Shown here piece after piece: positions 10,394-21,452 of a stretch of 64,000 nucleotides of DNA (position 1 is the stretch's first letter; each line of letters starts with the position of its first letter). Made by a program: the position numbers and the translations under genes. Below the pieces are notes generated by a model. That model saw only the letters and a program-made list of their open reading frames with translations. It made no database searches and was not told the origin of the DNA. The stretch lies in assembly GCA_034509755.1 (NCBI GenBank), contig CM067539.1, forward strand, positions 63,250,513 through 63,314,512. Reading direction: 5' to 3'. Source of the DNA: Anisodus tanguticus (Eukaryota; Streptophyta; Magnoliopsida; Solanales; Solanaceae).

Positions 10394-13044
10394 CTACCTC
10401 AAGCTTGGATGTCTATTTCGTTTTGAATTTTGCAATAACAATTCGATAATTATAAAAAAAACAATTAGAATAGGCTTTTCAACAATGGTAGTATCGATTA
10501 AATTTGAAACCATTTTACAAGTCATACCATCACATTGGCGACTAATGATGATCTTATTAGAGGATAAATCATAACATTTGTAACCACGATAATTAGATGG
10601 GTAACCCAAAAAGACACAAGCAGTAGAGCGGACTTGAAGTTTATTTATGGTAGTGAAGGGGCAATAGAGGATAACATAAACACCCAAATACCCTAAGGTG
10701 AGAATACAAAGGGACTTTTTGATAAAGATTTTTGAGTGGAGAGTGGTAGGCTAATCCTTTGCTAGGGAGAATGTTGAGAAGGTAAGTTGTCATTTGTAAT
10801 GCATGATGCCAAAATGAAGGTGGTAATGATGCATGGGCTAGTAATGTACGAACAATATTATTAATGGTGCAGATTTTTCTCTCGGCTTTTCTATTTTGTG
10901 ATGAAGTATGTGGACATGAGAACCGAAAAGATATACCATTAACCTTACAAAATTCCCTAAATGGCCCATTATCAAATTCCCTTCCATTATCACATTGAAT
11001 GTTCTTAACCTCCCGTTCAAATTGAGTACGGATGAATGCTCTAAATGATAGGAATGTGAAATAAACCTGAGACTTTTTAGATAAGGGAAATGTCCACAAA
11101 ACATTAGAGTAATCATCCAACAACAAAACATAATAACGGTGACCCAAAGAGCTCAAAACGGGAGACGTCCAAATATCACTATGAATAATATCAAAAGACA
11201 ATATAATAATAGAATTAGAGGCAATAAAAGACAATTTAACATGTTTTTCAAGCGGACAAGAAGGAAAAACATTAGCACTACGAGTGTTATGACACTCAAT
11301 AAATTTATTATTTTTAAGAGAGTAAAAAACAGATGCTCCCAGATGACCCGAACGTGCATGTCATAAGGAATGTGCTAAAGCTGCAAACGTTGATGATGTG
11401 GCTTGTTTTGTGGTGATGGTGGTGGTGATGGGATAGAGCTCGTCCCGATTATCACATCTCATTAGATGTATCCCTATCCAGAAATCCTTCACATAAAATC
11501 TAAATGGATCAAATTCAATAGAAATCGTGTTATTAGTTGTAAATTTCCTAACATACACCAAATTTTTAATTAATTGAGGAGCATGATGGACATTTTTCAA
11601 GGCTAAAGGCAGGTTTGTGGGAGACAAATTTGTGTGACCATAATCACGAATTAGAATTGAATGACTATTACCAACAATTATGCCATGATTTTTATCAAAT
11701 TGAAATAAGATGAGAGGTTACCTTGTGCGGATGTCATATGAGAAGTAGCACCAGTATCCATGTACCAATTTGCATGCGGAGGATTTAGCCCAAGTGTATG
11801 AATCACTGCCTCGATATCCGTGTGGATTGGGGAGACTATTGGGCCCGCAACAACGAAGGCCTGCTATAGCTGAGGCCGAAGCAGGCCAGGCTGCTGCCAG
11901 GCTTGTTGCCGTTGAGGCCCAAACTGGGTTATCTACCGTTGGGCCTGGCCCAATTCTATGTTGGGTATGGGCATGGCAGGATAGGCCACTGCCCACTGGC
12001 TTAAGGCAAGCCCCAAAGCCACTAACCACTGGCCCAAGGCAAGCCCCAAAGCCACTGACCACTGGCCCAAGGCTGCTGTGGCTCGGACCACTGCTGGCCG
12101 CCGCCACGTCTGCTACTGCCGCCACCACGGCCACCCCCCTTGCCACCGCCGTAGTTGTCGCCGCGGTTTTTGCCACCGTTGTTACGGTTTTGACCCTTTT
12201 TGCCACCACCGTTGTTACGTGTTGACTATAATTTTCAAAGAATGATTGAGAGTCATCGGTTTCTCTGGACGTGGCCACTATTATTGCGAAATGTGCTCCG
12301 GTTATGACCTTTTTAGCCAACTCCGCTTCTTCTAGAGTGAGCATAGAACGTGCTTGGTAGAAAGATGGGATATAATTGCTTTGGCAAAGAAGAGTTACAA
12401 CCCCATTATATGCTTCATAGAGGCCCGCAACCATTTGAAGAACGAGACAGTCATTTGTGACCGGCGCTCCGACGTTCTTGAGTTGACCGATAATTTCTTG
12501 AGCCTTTGACAATATGCGGAGGCATTCGGAAAATCCTTCATAGTTGTGTGAGATAATTCTTGCTCAAGTGTTACGGCATGAGAAATTTTATTATCTTGGA
12601 ATATATCACGCAACCTATTCCAAGTTTTTATTGTCGTGGTGTCGAGTTCGATAATTGTATGCAAGAGGTATGCAGAGATGGTGGAATAAATCCATTGGAG
12701 GACCGTAGCATCAAGAGTTTCCTATAACTCCATTTCATCATCGGTAGAGGACACCTTCTACCTTTTTCCGGTTTGACGATGTGATGGAGGACTCGATGAG
12801 ACATTGCGTGAATTTTAAAAAGTTCCGCCCACGTTGCATATTGGACGTTCTCCATTTCAAGGACGATAGGGATGTTGTTCTTGATATTAGAGACTGCAAG
12901 AGCAGGATGAAAGGTATTCTCTGTGTTAGACATGATTGAGGAGGGAAAAATAATTTGGGCGACAAAAGGGAGGTTTTGCCGAGTAGGGCACGACGGAAGA
13001 GTGGTAGGGAGGAGAGGAAAATTTGCCTTAGACTGTTGATACCA
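10394..13044 (-). pseudogene. Ty1-copia gag-pol relic (gag, protease, integrase; no reverse transcriptase)
   Basis: Read right to left, the relic has three parts. Gag: about 12933-12395 in overlapping frames, with copia words ENVQYATWAELFKIH and RVLHHIVKPEKG. Protease: about 11780-11640, minus-strand word equivalent to MDTGATSHMTS. Pre-integrase and integrase: 11627-10641, with catalytic neighbourhoods FDIIHSDIW, QCDNGREFDN and QNRKAERK. The integrase C-terminal word STACVFLGYPSNYRGYKCYD follows near 10620-10560 in another frame. Similarity fades by about 10540, so reverse transcriptase, RNase H and the 3' LTR are lost. Several frameshifts and stops make it dead. A low-complexity Ala/Val stretch (about 11790-12230) sits between gag and protease. 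The same copia family recurs on the other strand at 40146-41465. Confidence 0.9.
10641..11234 (-). pseudogene. Copia integrase core domain, longest open segment of the relic
   Basis: This 197-codon open stretch is the best preserved part of the relic. Residues 14-21 give the first catalytic Asp (DIIHSDIW). LLLDDYSNVLWTFPL is the usual integrase core word. CDNGREF carries the second Asp and SSQNRKAERK the catalytic Glu. The end reads HLRVFGCLCYP, as in other copia integrases. The core is therefore nearly full length, although the flanking domains are out of frame with it. It would join element cDNA into chromosomal DNA if it were part of a working polyprotein; here it is a remnant. Confidence 0.88.
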
Positions 13045-13251
13045 TGAAAAAGAATAATCCTTTGATTATTTCATTAATTTAATTAGCTTATATACATGAT
13101 ATATAATAGTCATCCTAGACTATAATTATGGAAATCAAATATACACCTAACTAATACAAATGATTACTATAATAATTAAAGATATACAAAATCACTAATA
13201 ATATCATTCATATATTCTATCAATAAATATATTCACACGCTAACCCCCACA
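13045..13251 (-). mobile_element. 5' LTR of the copia relic
   Basis: Directly upstream of gag on the minus strand the sequence reads TGGTATCAACAG (13033-13044 reversed), a primer-site-like word. Beyond it a ~207-bp segment runs from TGAAAAAGAA to ACCCCCACA, giving TGTGGGGGTTAG .. TTTTTCA on the minus strand. Short LTRs of this size are normal for copia. The matching 3' LTR is gone. Confidence 0.7.
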
Positions 13252-13975
13252 TGTTATATGTCAACACATGAACTTTAATATTCATGTTATTATGCACGTA
13301 GAAGTAAGAGCACAAATTAACACTACTATGCATAATGTCTTATTTAAAGTCAATATGGCTTGATCACATGTATAATTAAGTATCAAACAAATTCATTAAA
13401 AAAGAGATCATTTACCGTACTTTAGTGTCAACATAGAATCAAACATTTATAAATATATATATATATATATATTCACAAGAAAGACTTTGTAAGATTTTAA
13501 ACCTTTAATAAATTCCACAATTGTGTCGACATGAAGATATCATTTTTATGACCTCAAAATGTCATAACAATTTTCAAGTGTAGAAAGTTTTTTTTAATAA
13601 GCAATTTACTTTACATCATTTCATTCTCATGCTCTTAAAATGATCAAAATAATTTTCAAGTGTTGATATAATCTTTATAAATAAAATACTTCATATCATA
13701 ATGAACAAGCATTTGAAGACCATCATATAAGCGAAACAAGTATTATGAAAATCACAAACGCAAAAATTTACAGATAAATAATTCATAGAGTTAAAAGGAA
13801 GCAGAACTCGATTTATTGTTACTTTCTTCTTGATTTGTTGCTGGCCACGTTTGCCACATCAAAATTAAAATAATTGCAGATTTAGACAATCTTCTTGTGA
13901 TGATCTTGTTTCACCTTTTGAAAACTTTAAAACAATCTGAAAAATCAATAAATTCAAAAAAAAAAAAAAGGATAT
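13252..13975. other. AT-rich intergenic sequence
   Basis: Contains a short (AT)n run at about 13454-13473 and an A-rich stretch at 13956-13969 just before the SINE target site. No gene is visible. Confidence 0.65.
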
Positions 13976-13994
13976 CGGAGAGTATTCATTTCTT
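13976..13994. repeat. Target-site duplication, left copy
   Basis: CGGAGAGTATTCATTTCTT, 19 bp, repeated exactly at 14246-14264. Confidence 0.95.
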
Positions 13995-14245
13995 TGTGAA
14001 GGGGAAAGTCCCGAAGGTGAACCCCCCCCCCACCTGTACCAGAGGCCCCTTGGCCAGGTGAGATGTAAATCGAGGGATATGCGCGAGTGCCAGCCCTGCA
14101 AGGGAGAGGACCAACGGGACACGAACCCATCAACAACCCTTGCAATATTTCAGCAAAGACTGTCACCACACGGATTCGAACCCGTGACGTCGGAGTGGTT
14201 GTACCCCAATCACCTTGCCATTTATCAACTCGCCTGTGCCCTGGG
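13995..14245 (-). mobile_element. tRNA-derived SINE, 251 bp, with 19-bp target duplications
   Basis: On the minus strand a tRNA-like head carries an A-box-like word (TGGCAAGGTGATTGG) and a strong B box (GGGTTCGAATCCGTG, about 14173-14187). A GC-rich body follows, ending GACTTTCCCCTTCACA. Perfect 19-bp repeats flank it, the mark of LINE-assisted insertion. The tRNA-like head continues into a long unrelated body, so it is not a tRNA gene. A poly-C run of about 10 lies near 14022-14031. I do not recognise the exact family. Confidence 0.9.
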
Positions 14246-14264
14246 CGGAGAGTATTCATTTCTT
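14246..14264. repeat. Target-site duplication, right copy
   Basis: Exact repeat of 13976-13994. Confidence 0.95.
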
Positions 14265-14712
14265 GTCTAGGTCCCCTGATAGTGCAAAGAAAATCTCAAT
14301 TGCTTCAGTGACCCACTTGCTAATTTGGCATCTCAATGTTCACCTTTTGTCCTGTGAGGCAAACTGCAGGAGACTCAATGACTTCTTATTAGTCAAGTTC
14401 AGATTAAAATAAAGCAAAAGAAAAAGTAAAAATGATGGAAAGACCAACATTGATTTTACATATGTTTCATCAAACAATTTTTAGAATTACTTTCATCATA
14501 TTTTGATATATTGCCGAGGCATCTCTGCACCACATCTTAAACAGGTTAAGAGAGACAAATGGCATCAACGAAAGCAACCTAGGAAATATGTATTTCTTTA
14601 TTCGATCTCTTATTTATATTTGTGGGCTTAAATTCAAGCATTGTCCCTTCCAAAATCTCAAATATTGTGTAAGGATAATTGGTCACATAATAAATCCATC
14701 TTATGTTCTTCA
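14265..14712. other. Intergenic sequence
   Basis: No coding or structural feature is visible before the LINE 3' end. Confidence 0.6.
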
Positions 14713-15101
14713 TCATCATCATACCCAGTAAAGTCCCACAATGTGGGGTTTGGAGAGGGTAGAGTGTACGCAGACCTTACCTTTACCTTGGTAAGTAGAG
14801 AGGTTGTTTCCAAAAGACCCTTGGCTCAAGACAAAGCATATGCACAAGCAAAGCAAGAGAAACTGTCAGACCCGGACAAAATATTTAAAGCAGAATGAAA
14901 ATGAGAGTAACAAAAGCGACTAAGACATGATAAAACATTCTGAAAAAAAGACAAGAGACTCTTGCGTTAGTTACTGCTTCTTTTTTTTAGAATAGACATG
15001 TCTCTTCTTACCCTACTAGTATGATAGGCTAAGCAAGGCTACAATAATAACACTACAACTACTAGTATGTAAGCGTAAGTAGTACTATGCTCAACTACCT
15101 A

Positions 15102-16926
15102 CTACCCTTCTACCCTAATCTGTGTCCTCCATAACCCCCTATCTAAGGTCATGTTCTTAGTAAGTTGTACATGCATCATATCCCGTCTAATCACCTCTCT
15201 CCAATACTTCTTCGGCCTACCTCTACCCCTCTTGAATCCGTCGATAGCCAACCTCTCACACCTCCGCACTGGGAATTCATGCTTCTCCTCTGCACATGCC
15301 CGAACCATCTCAACCTTGCTTCCCGTATCTTATCCTCCACCGAGGCCACTCCCACTCTGTCCCGGATATCATCATTTCTAATCATATCCCTCTTTGTATG
15401 CACACACATCTATCTCAACATCCTCATCTCCGCAACTTTAATCTTTTGGATGTGTGATGTCTTGATGGCCAACACTCCGCCCCATACATAATAGTCAGTA
15501 GAACCACCACCCTATATAACTTGACTTTAAGTTTTGGTGGAACCTTTTTATTGCACAAGACTCCACATGCGAGCCACCATTTCATCCACCCTACACTAAT
15601 ACGATGTGTGACATCGTCATTAATCTCTCCATTCCATTAGATAATAGACCTGAGATACTTGAAGCTTCTTTTCTCTAGAATGACCTGAGTACCAAGCCTC
15701 ACCACCACGCCTGTCTCATGATCGCTCTCATTACTGAACTTGCACTCCAAGTATTCTGTCTTGGTCCTACTCAGCCTGAACCCTTTAGACTCCAGAGTCT
15801 GTCTCCAAACCTCCAGCTTAGTGTTCACTCTGCTGCGAGTCTCATAAATCAGGACTATGTCATCTGCGAATAACATACACCATGACACCTCCCCTTAAAT
15901 TTTTTGCATCAGTTCATCTATCACCAAGGCAAATAAGAATGGGCTAAGAGTTGATCCCTGATACAGCCCCATCATCACTGAAAAGTGCTCCGAGTCTCTT
16001 CCTACTGTCCGTACCCTAGTCTTGGCTCCATCATACATATCCTTGATCGCCCTACTGTATGCCACAAGTACACCTCTAACATCCAAACATCTCTATAGAA
16101 CCTCCATAGGGACTTTATCGTATGCCTTCTTGAGATCGATGAAAACCATATATAAGACTCTTCCTCTCCCTATACTTCTCCACCAGCCATATATAAGACT
16201 CGGAAATAGACATGTCTCTTCTTACCCTCATCTTCACGACCTTTTCCCAAACTTTCATAGTGTGGCTTAGCAGCTTGATACCCCTATAGTTGTTGCAACT
16301 CTAGATGCCACCTTTGTTCTTATACAAATGAATCATTGTACTCCCCCTCCATTCTTCAGGCATTCTTGCCGTCATAAAAATGACATTAAACAACTCAGTC
16401 AGCCACTTCAAACCTGTCCTGCACACGCTCTTCTAAAATTCAACTGGGATCTCATCAGGCCCAGTCGCTCGTCCCCTGCGCATCATACGAACAACACCCT
16501 CAACCTCATCAACCTTAATACTTCTACATTATCAAAAATTCTGGTACCTTCCGGAATGCTCCAGATCTCCCAGAACAATATCTTTATCTCTTTCTTCGTT
16601 CAGGAATTTATGAAAGTAAGATTGTCAGCTCCGTGTAATATGCGTGTCCTTCACCAGTACTTTGTCATCCTCATCCTTGATGCACCTCACATGATCCAAG
16701 TCACGGGTCCTCTTCTCCATCGCCTTGGCTAATCTCTGAACAACTTCTTATCCACATATTTTTCCTCTAATTCCACATAGATGCGTTTAAAAGCCACCAT
16801 CTTTGCCGCCGTAACCGCTAGCTTTGCCTCATTCCTTGCCATCTTATATAATTCCCTATTCGTCCACTTCTCCACCTCATCCTTGCTTTCTACCAATTTC
16901 GCATATGCCACTTTCTTTGCTTTCAC
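15102..16926 (-). pseudogene. RTE LINE reverse transcriptase and C-terminal region, relic (copy 1)
   Basis: Minus-strand segments in changing frames give a linker (AYAKLVESKDEVEKWTNREL, near 16900), the reverse-transcriptase words YMVFIDLKKAYDKVP (about 16150-16110) and GLYQGSTLSPFLFALVIDEL (about 15970-15910), and the catalytic FADD in MLFADDIVLIYET (about 15870-15840). The C-terminal word RWFGHVQRR and a final GRPKKYWREVIRRDM lie at 15310-15200. The Asp pair is intact, but stop codons and frameshifts interrupt it repeatedly. In a living element it would copy the RNA at a nicked target. Confidence 0.88.
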
Positions 16927-17285
16927 CTTCTCTTGAACTTTACCATTCCACCACCAGTCCCCACGATGCCCACCACATCTACCTCACGAGACCTCTATCA
17001 TTTCTCTAGCTACCTCCCGGATGCAACTAGTCATCCTGTCACACATACCAGTCGCATCCCACTACTCCCCCAAGCCCCTTTGGCCATCAACCTCTCCCTC
17101 ATCACCTTTGCACTAGCCATGGTCAAACTCCCCCAATTGATTCTTAGCCTGTCATTCACAACCCTCCTCTTCTTCTCTATCTTGATCTCCAAAAGCTTAT
17201 GTCGGGTAGTAAGATACTTACTCGGAATAACCTTGTAGTCTTTACAAAGACCGTTTCCAACCTTTATAAGGAGCAAAAAGTTTAT

Positions 17286-18005
17286 TTAAGTCTTAGCTAG
17301 CGAACTACGGAAAGTCACCAAGTGCTCCTCCTTCTTCATGAACCTCGAATTTGCTATCACTATCCCAAAAGCTTTAGCGAACTTCAAAAGTGAGATGCCT
17401 CCCCTATTCCTGTCCTCGAGGCCAAAGCCTTCATGTACGTCGTCATAACCCCCCGGAAGTGACCTGATATGTCCATTGAAATCCCCTCCTACAAATAACT
17501 TCTCAATGGGTGGTATACCTCCTACCGCCTCATCCAAATCCTTCCAAATATGCCTCTTCTCCTCTTCGTTCAAGTCCGCATGCGGCGCGTAAGCACTAAT
17601 AATGTTCATAGTGAACCCTCAAACTACTAACTTAATCGTCATCATCCTGTCATTGACCCTCCTAACCTCTACCACCTAATCTCTTAGCTCATTGTCTACC
17701 AAAATACCTACCACATTCCTATAGCTCGACCTACCCGAGAACCATAACTTATACCCGTCAACATCCTTAGCCTTATGTCCTATCCATTTGATCTCCTGGA
17801 CACATGCTATATTAATTCTCCTCTTCTTAAGAATCTTAACTAGCTTTATGGACTTCCCCGTAAAAGTCTCAATATTCCAAGACCCTATTCTCATACTAGC
17901 ATCTCTCTTATCCCACTTAACCCCTAACCCCCACCCCGTCCCCGACCGAGAATATGACCCTAGTCTACCATCATTCACCAAAGCCACTAGAGCAAAACTA
18001 GTCAA
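17286..18005 (-). pseudogene. RTE LINE apurinic-type endonuclease, relic (copy 1)
   Basis: The endonuclease starts near 17885 with RIGSWNIETFTGKS. It continues through ACVQEIKW, holding the catalytic Glu, and DVDGYKLWFSG. After a stop near 17678 come MNIISAYAPH and LFVGGDFNGHI, which carry the Asp and Asn of the active site. Only one or two lesions break it, so it is the best preserved part of this LINE. Such enzymes nick the target DNA to prime reverse transcription. Confidence 0.88.
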
Positions 18006-18462
18006 AGGTTAACCCTAACACACACGGGAACCAATACTAAAGCACAAGTTAGCAAAAACTGGCAAAAAGATAAAAGATCAAGAATAATACTAGAAATCCC
18101 AACAAGGAACAACAATCAAGTACCTAATTTATTCTATTCAATTCAATAACTAAAACAACGACTAGCAGAACACCAAAACAAAAATCAAAACCAATCCAAG
18201 TAATAACAGTGAAGCAGAAATATAAATCCACAAGACATGAATCAGAGATCAACAACAAGGACAAGGAACAAAGAGGAAAACAAATGCACATATACAGATA
18301 GGAGTGATAGAACCTGGTCGGGCCGAGATGATGCCGCTAGATGCTAGTGGGATTCTCCTTTTGAAATGTTGAATCCGGCCGGTGCAACATAGAAATCACA
18401 GCAAAAGGGTTCCGGTCGTCGCTAGGGTTCCAGTCGATGGCGGATTCACCGGAGAATGTAAC

Positions 18463-18600
18463 CACCGGAAAGAAAGAAGGGAAAAAAGGAAAAGGAGAGA
18501 AAAGGAAAAGAGAAAACAGAGGGAAAGGGAAAAAGAGAGGGAGAAAGAGAGATTAAGGGGGAGAGAGGAGGAGAGAGACACCTCATTCAAGAGGATATAG
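18463..18600. repeat. Purine-rich (GA) low-complexity tract
   Basis: Nearly all A and G for about 140 bp. Open frames on both strands here are Lys/Arg/Glu-rich or Ser/Leu/Phe-rich and follow from composition. It lies at the 5' side of the LINE and may be part of its 5' region. Confidence 0.8.
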
Positions 18601-18619
18601 AGTTGGGAACTCTTTCTTA

Positions 18620-19440
18620 CCAACGAAAGAGATAGTATCTTTATTAGATCTAATTATTAAATGGGTGCTTTGTCTGTTACAAAGGTGCAGGAAACGGGAA
18701 TTACAAATAACTGCTAAGTAATAGAAAACTGAAATTACAATTCAACAACAAAAACTGAAATTACAATTTTGTTGAACAAGAAAGCTGGAAACTGTTTTGT
18801 GTATGCTGAGTCGAGTGTGGCACTCTGTCTTTAAGACAATATTGCCCCGTATGTATCCTTTATACGTCCTGGACAATTGTCTCCGAAGATAAAACAGCAA
18901 TGGCACAATTGAGCAAGGAAACTCAAGAGCTACCGTGAAGAATATTGAGTAACGAAATGATGCTTGGAAGTTGTAGGAAGAAATCTGTTTTCTGCTTTGT
19001 GTATTTTCGTGTATATCAAGTGTGCCTCAACAATGGTGTAAGGGGTATTTATATAGGCGAGGGAGGAGCAGCAAAACTGCCTCCATAAGTGCCATTACTG
19101 GCCAAGTAATGGCCATTATGGAGGTAGTAATGTCACCAAAATAAATGGTGAAGAACACCAACGGATTGGCCATTATAGGAGGAGTAATTCAGCCAAAATA
19201 AATGGTTGAATTGAGTGCTGTGGCGTTTCTGCTTTGACCGTCCAAATTCTGACTTCTGGAAACTTCAGGGACCAAACTGTACATCTTGAAACTTTCAGGG
19301 ACCAAACTGTACATCTGAAAGAATTCTGGTCCAAACTGTACATATGAAACTTCTGGGATCAAACTCTAAATCTGGCAAAGTTCTCTGGCTCAAAAAGATA
19401 ATATCAGAAGAAGTACGACCCGGAACCCGGAACCCGGTTT
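18620..19440 (-). mobile_element. LTR-like promoter block, minus strand
   Basis: On the minus strand a TATA box (CTATATAAATACC, about 19047-19060) lies ~200 bp downstream of four tandem 29-bp repeats (19259-19374). That order, repeats then TATA box then a transcribed leader, is what LTRs of defence-responsive copia elements show. No primer site, polypurine tract or matching second LTR was found, so it could also be a detached promoter. No protein is recognisable. Confidence 0.4.
19259..19374. repeat. Four tandem 29-bp repeats
   Basis: Units start at 19259, 19288, 19317 and 19346, each 29 bp, with core GGACCAAACTGTACAT in the first two and more changes in the last two. Confidence 0.9.
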
Positions 19441-20024
19441 GAGTCTTATAAACACAACAATTCTTTCTTCCTTCACCGATGAGGGAGAATTGATCCCAAA
19501 CCACACTTTTCCATGCTTCAAACATCTCACTTCGTGGACCAATATCTCTTTCATTTCTCAACGAAATTTGACGATTCTTGGCCCTACGGTTATCTACGTA
19601 CTTAGTAGATCATGCATGTGTGAAGAACCAGATTCTCCAACATACGTAACACTAGTGTTTAAGCCGTTAAAGTTGGTCGGTCGCAACTCCCGCCAAAAGC
19701 AACTTTCCAACATGCTTCACCATATTCACTTTGGATTTTTTCGCAATATAAAAGAACATGGTAGAATTGGTAAGCATTTGTGAGTGTAGAAGCAAGTTCA
19801 CAAAACATATGAGATTAAGAGATTTAAGACAATGTTTGACCAGCCAAATCGTAGAAAAAGCCATGATAAAAAATTAAGTTTTCCATCATGTAATCAATTA
19901 AGTAGTTTTAGCATTATCATATTCAGTAACAGCTAAAACGGCAATAAGTATCAGAAAATCACTTATGGATTTGTTCTTTTTAATAATCATCTCTTCTTAA
20001 TTAAAATATGGAAGTGTACTCTAA
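19441..20024. other. Non-coding sequence between LTR-like block and dispersed repeat
   Basis: Open frames here (for example 19439-19783 +) show no motif I recognise. It may be internal sequence of a degraded retrotransposon, but I cannot support that. Confidence 0.4.
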
Positions 20025-20166
20025 AAACAATGTCATCCATAACATGTCTTGAATCGGTTTTTCCAACTTCAACTCTTTCTTATCTTTATTATTATTACTA
20101 TATTTTATTTGTCTCTTATTTGTTCTTCTTAATGCGATCATCTCTAATATTTTTCCAACATAAGAT
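20025..20166 (-). repeat. Dispersed repeat, copy 2 of an inverted pair
   Basis: Reverse-complement partner of 9098-9240. Read on the minus strand it begins TGTTGGAAAAATATTAGAG and ends ATGGATGACATTGT. The two copies lie about 10.9 kb apart in opposite orientation. Confidence 0.75.
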
Positions 20167-21452
20167 AACTATTTATCTTATAAACCCTAATTTTCTTAAG
20201 TAAATTGTCGCTTGAATATATTCTTATAAAAACAAACGTTTATGTCATACCAAACGTACCTAGCATTATCCGAAGATGGGATACACCATATCATTACTGT
20301 TTGTATATGAAGAAAATCACTTTCAAAGTATTAGGGGAGATTTACAAAAATAATTTTGGAGGTGGGTGATCTTGAACTAAGGATAGTAGGTATAATTTCT
20401 TAAGTATAAGTTGTCGTCCTTGACCACTTTATATGAAGAAAAATTCCCTAAATAAAAAATAGAATCTTTACTCAAATAGTCGTCCAAATTTACTGTTTAC
20501 TTTTCAGAACTGGTATACATAGATTAATACATCATCGTCACATACTATTTTAATTTAAATAATTAGATGAGCGGCTATTTAGAGAAGATGTAATCTCAAG
20601 AAGTCAAGATCTGACATAGACACCACCTGTAAGAGAAAATCAAGTAAAAATAGGTTGCCGGAAAAAAATCAAGCGAAATGAGTTGCCGCAAAACCAACAG
20701 GAAAGCTTTCAAGAAAAATGGAACTGACGCATAAATCTAGTAAGAGATATCACCAATCAATTTGATTTTGTTAAAAGAATCTAGGAAGAGTTAGAGAAAA
20801 TTAAATGACATTGAAAGAATGAAATTTGGGTGAAGAAGCATTACAGAAGGGAAGGCGAAGATGGGTGGTTCTCCAGACTAAAATATGAGTATGTTTAGGT
20901 TTAAGGCTAAACAAAGTAAAGTATATGTGCTAACAATTTAAAGAAAATAGTTTTAAAACAATAGGGTTATTTTTAATTTTGGACTCATATGGGCTGTTAA
21001 TTGAGTTAATTACTCATAATTCTTTACAAAAGGAAAAGGTGAAATATCACTTATACCCCATAAACTAAATTAATTACGCACTTCTATCCCTTTTACATTT
21101 CATAACCCCCAACCTAATTATACGCTATATCCCCAATCTATCGTTCAGCTGCTTCAGCCCAGCAACGTGAACCAAAACAGAACCCCAAAAATGTAAAACC
21201 CCCTCCCAATCCTTCACTGCAAAACATAGCATCTTTAACAAAAATCAAAAGTACGATTCAAATTGAGTTCAAATTTCCAATTAAAAAACAGAGTATCTTC
21301 AACAAATTCAAAAGTACGATTCAAAATTGAGTTCGAATTTCCAGTTCTGAATTTGATTTTACGATTTTAAAAGTACTTTTCGCTCAATTCTCAAACTCAA
21401 AATATGTATACCCTTTAACTTGATTTACATATCTGCAATTTGACCATTTTCA
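20167..21452. other. AT-rich sequence leading into the Mutator-like composite
   Basis: No gene. Near 21040-21065 the words ATATCACTTATACCCC resemble the outer end of some plant Mutator-like elements, and the composite may begin there, but the opposite end is lost and this cannot be tested. Confidence 0.4.

Larger units (their letters stand above)
14713..18480 (-). mobile_element. RTE-type LINE, decayed, minus strand (copy 1)
   Basis: The 3' end is at the left: a (CAT)n tail at about 14710-14722, then CCCAGTAAAGTCCCACAATG .. GGTAGAGTGTACGCAGACC, the 3' end known from Solanaceae RTE LINEs. Moving right come the reverse-transcriptase region, the endonuclease, and a 5' region near 18340-18480 that on the minus strand reads CCGGTGGTTACATTCTCCGG. 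The order endonuclease then reverse transcriptase, with no separate ORF1, fits RTE. Many stops and frameshifts mean it cannot move. Target duplications were not found, so the 5' limit is approximate. Confidence 0.85.

Noticed and set aside
11718..12512. 264-codon minus-strand frame as a separate gene
   Set aside because: Its start is copia gag and its middle an Ala/Val-rich linker before the protease, so it is part of the copia relic.
14150..14200. tRNA gene on the minus strand
   Set aside because: The B box is tRNA-like, but no acceptor stem or cloverleaf closes. Flanking 19-bp duplications show a SINE.
18382..18623. Lys/Arg/Glu-rich and Ser/Leu/Phe-rich frames
   Set aside because: They follow from a pure GA tract and show no motif.
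19295..19783. Opposite-strand frames of 88 and 114 codons
   Set aside because: No motif on either strand; they overlap tandem repeats and LTR-like sequence.
18620..19790. Endogenous pararetrovirus remnant
   Set aside because: Tandem repeats and a TATA box made me consider it, but no coat, movement or reverse-transcriptase motif is present.
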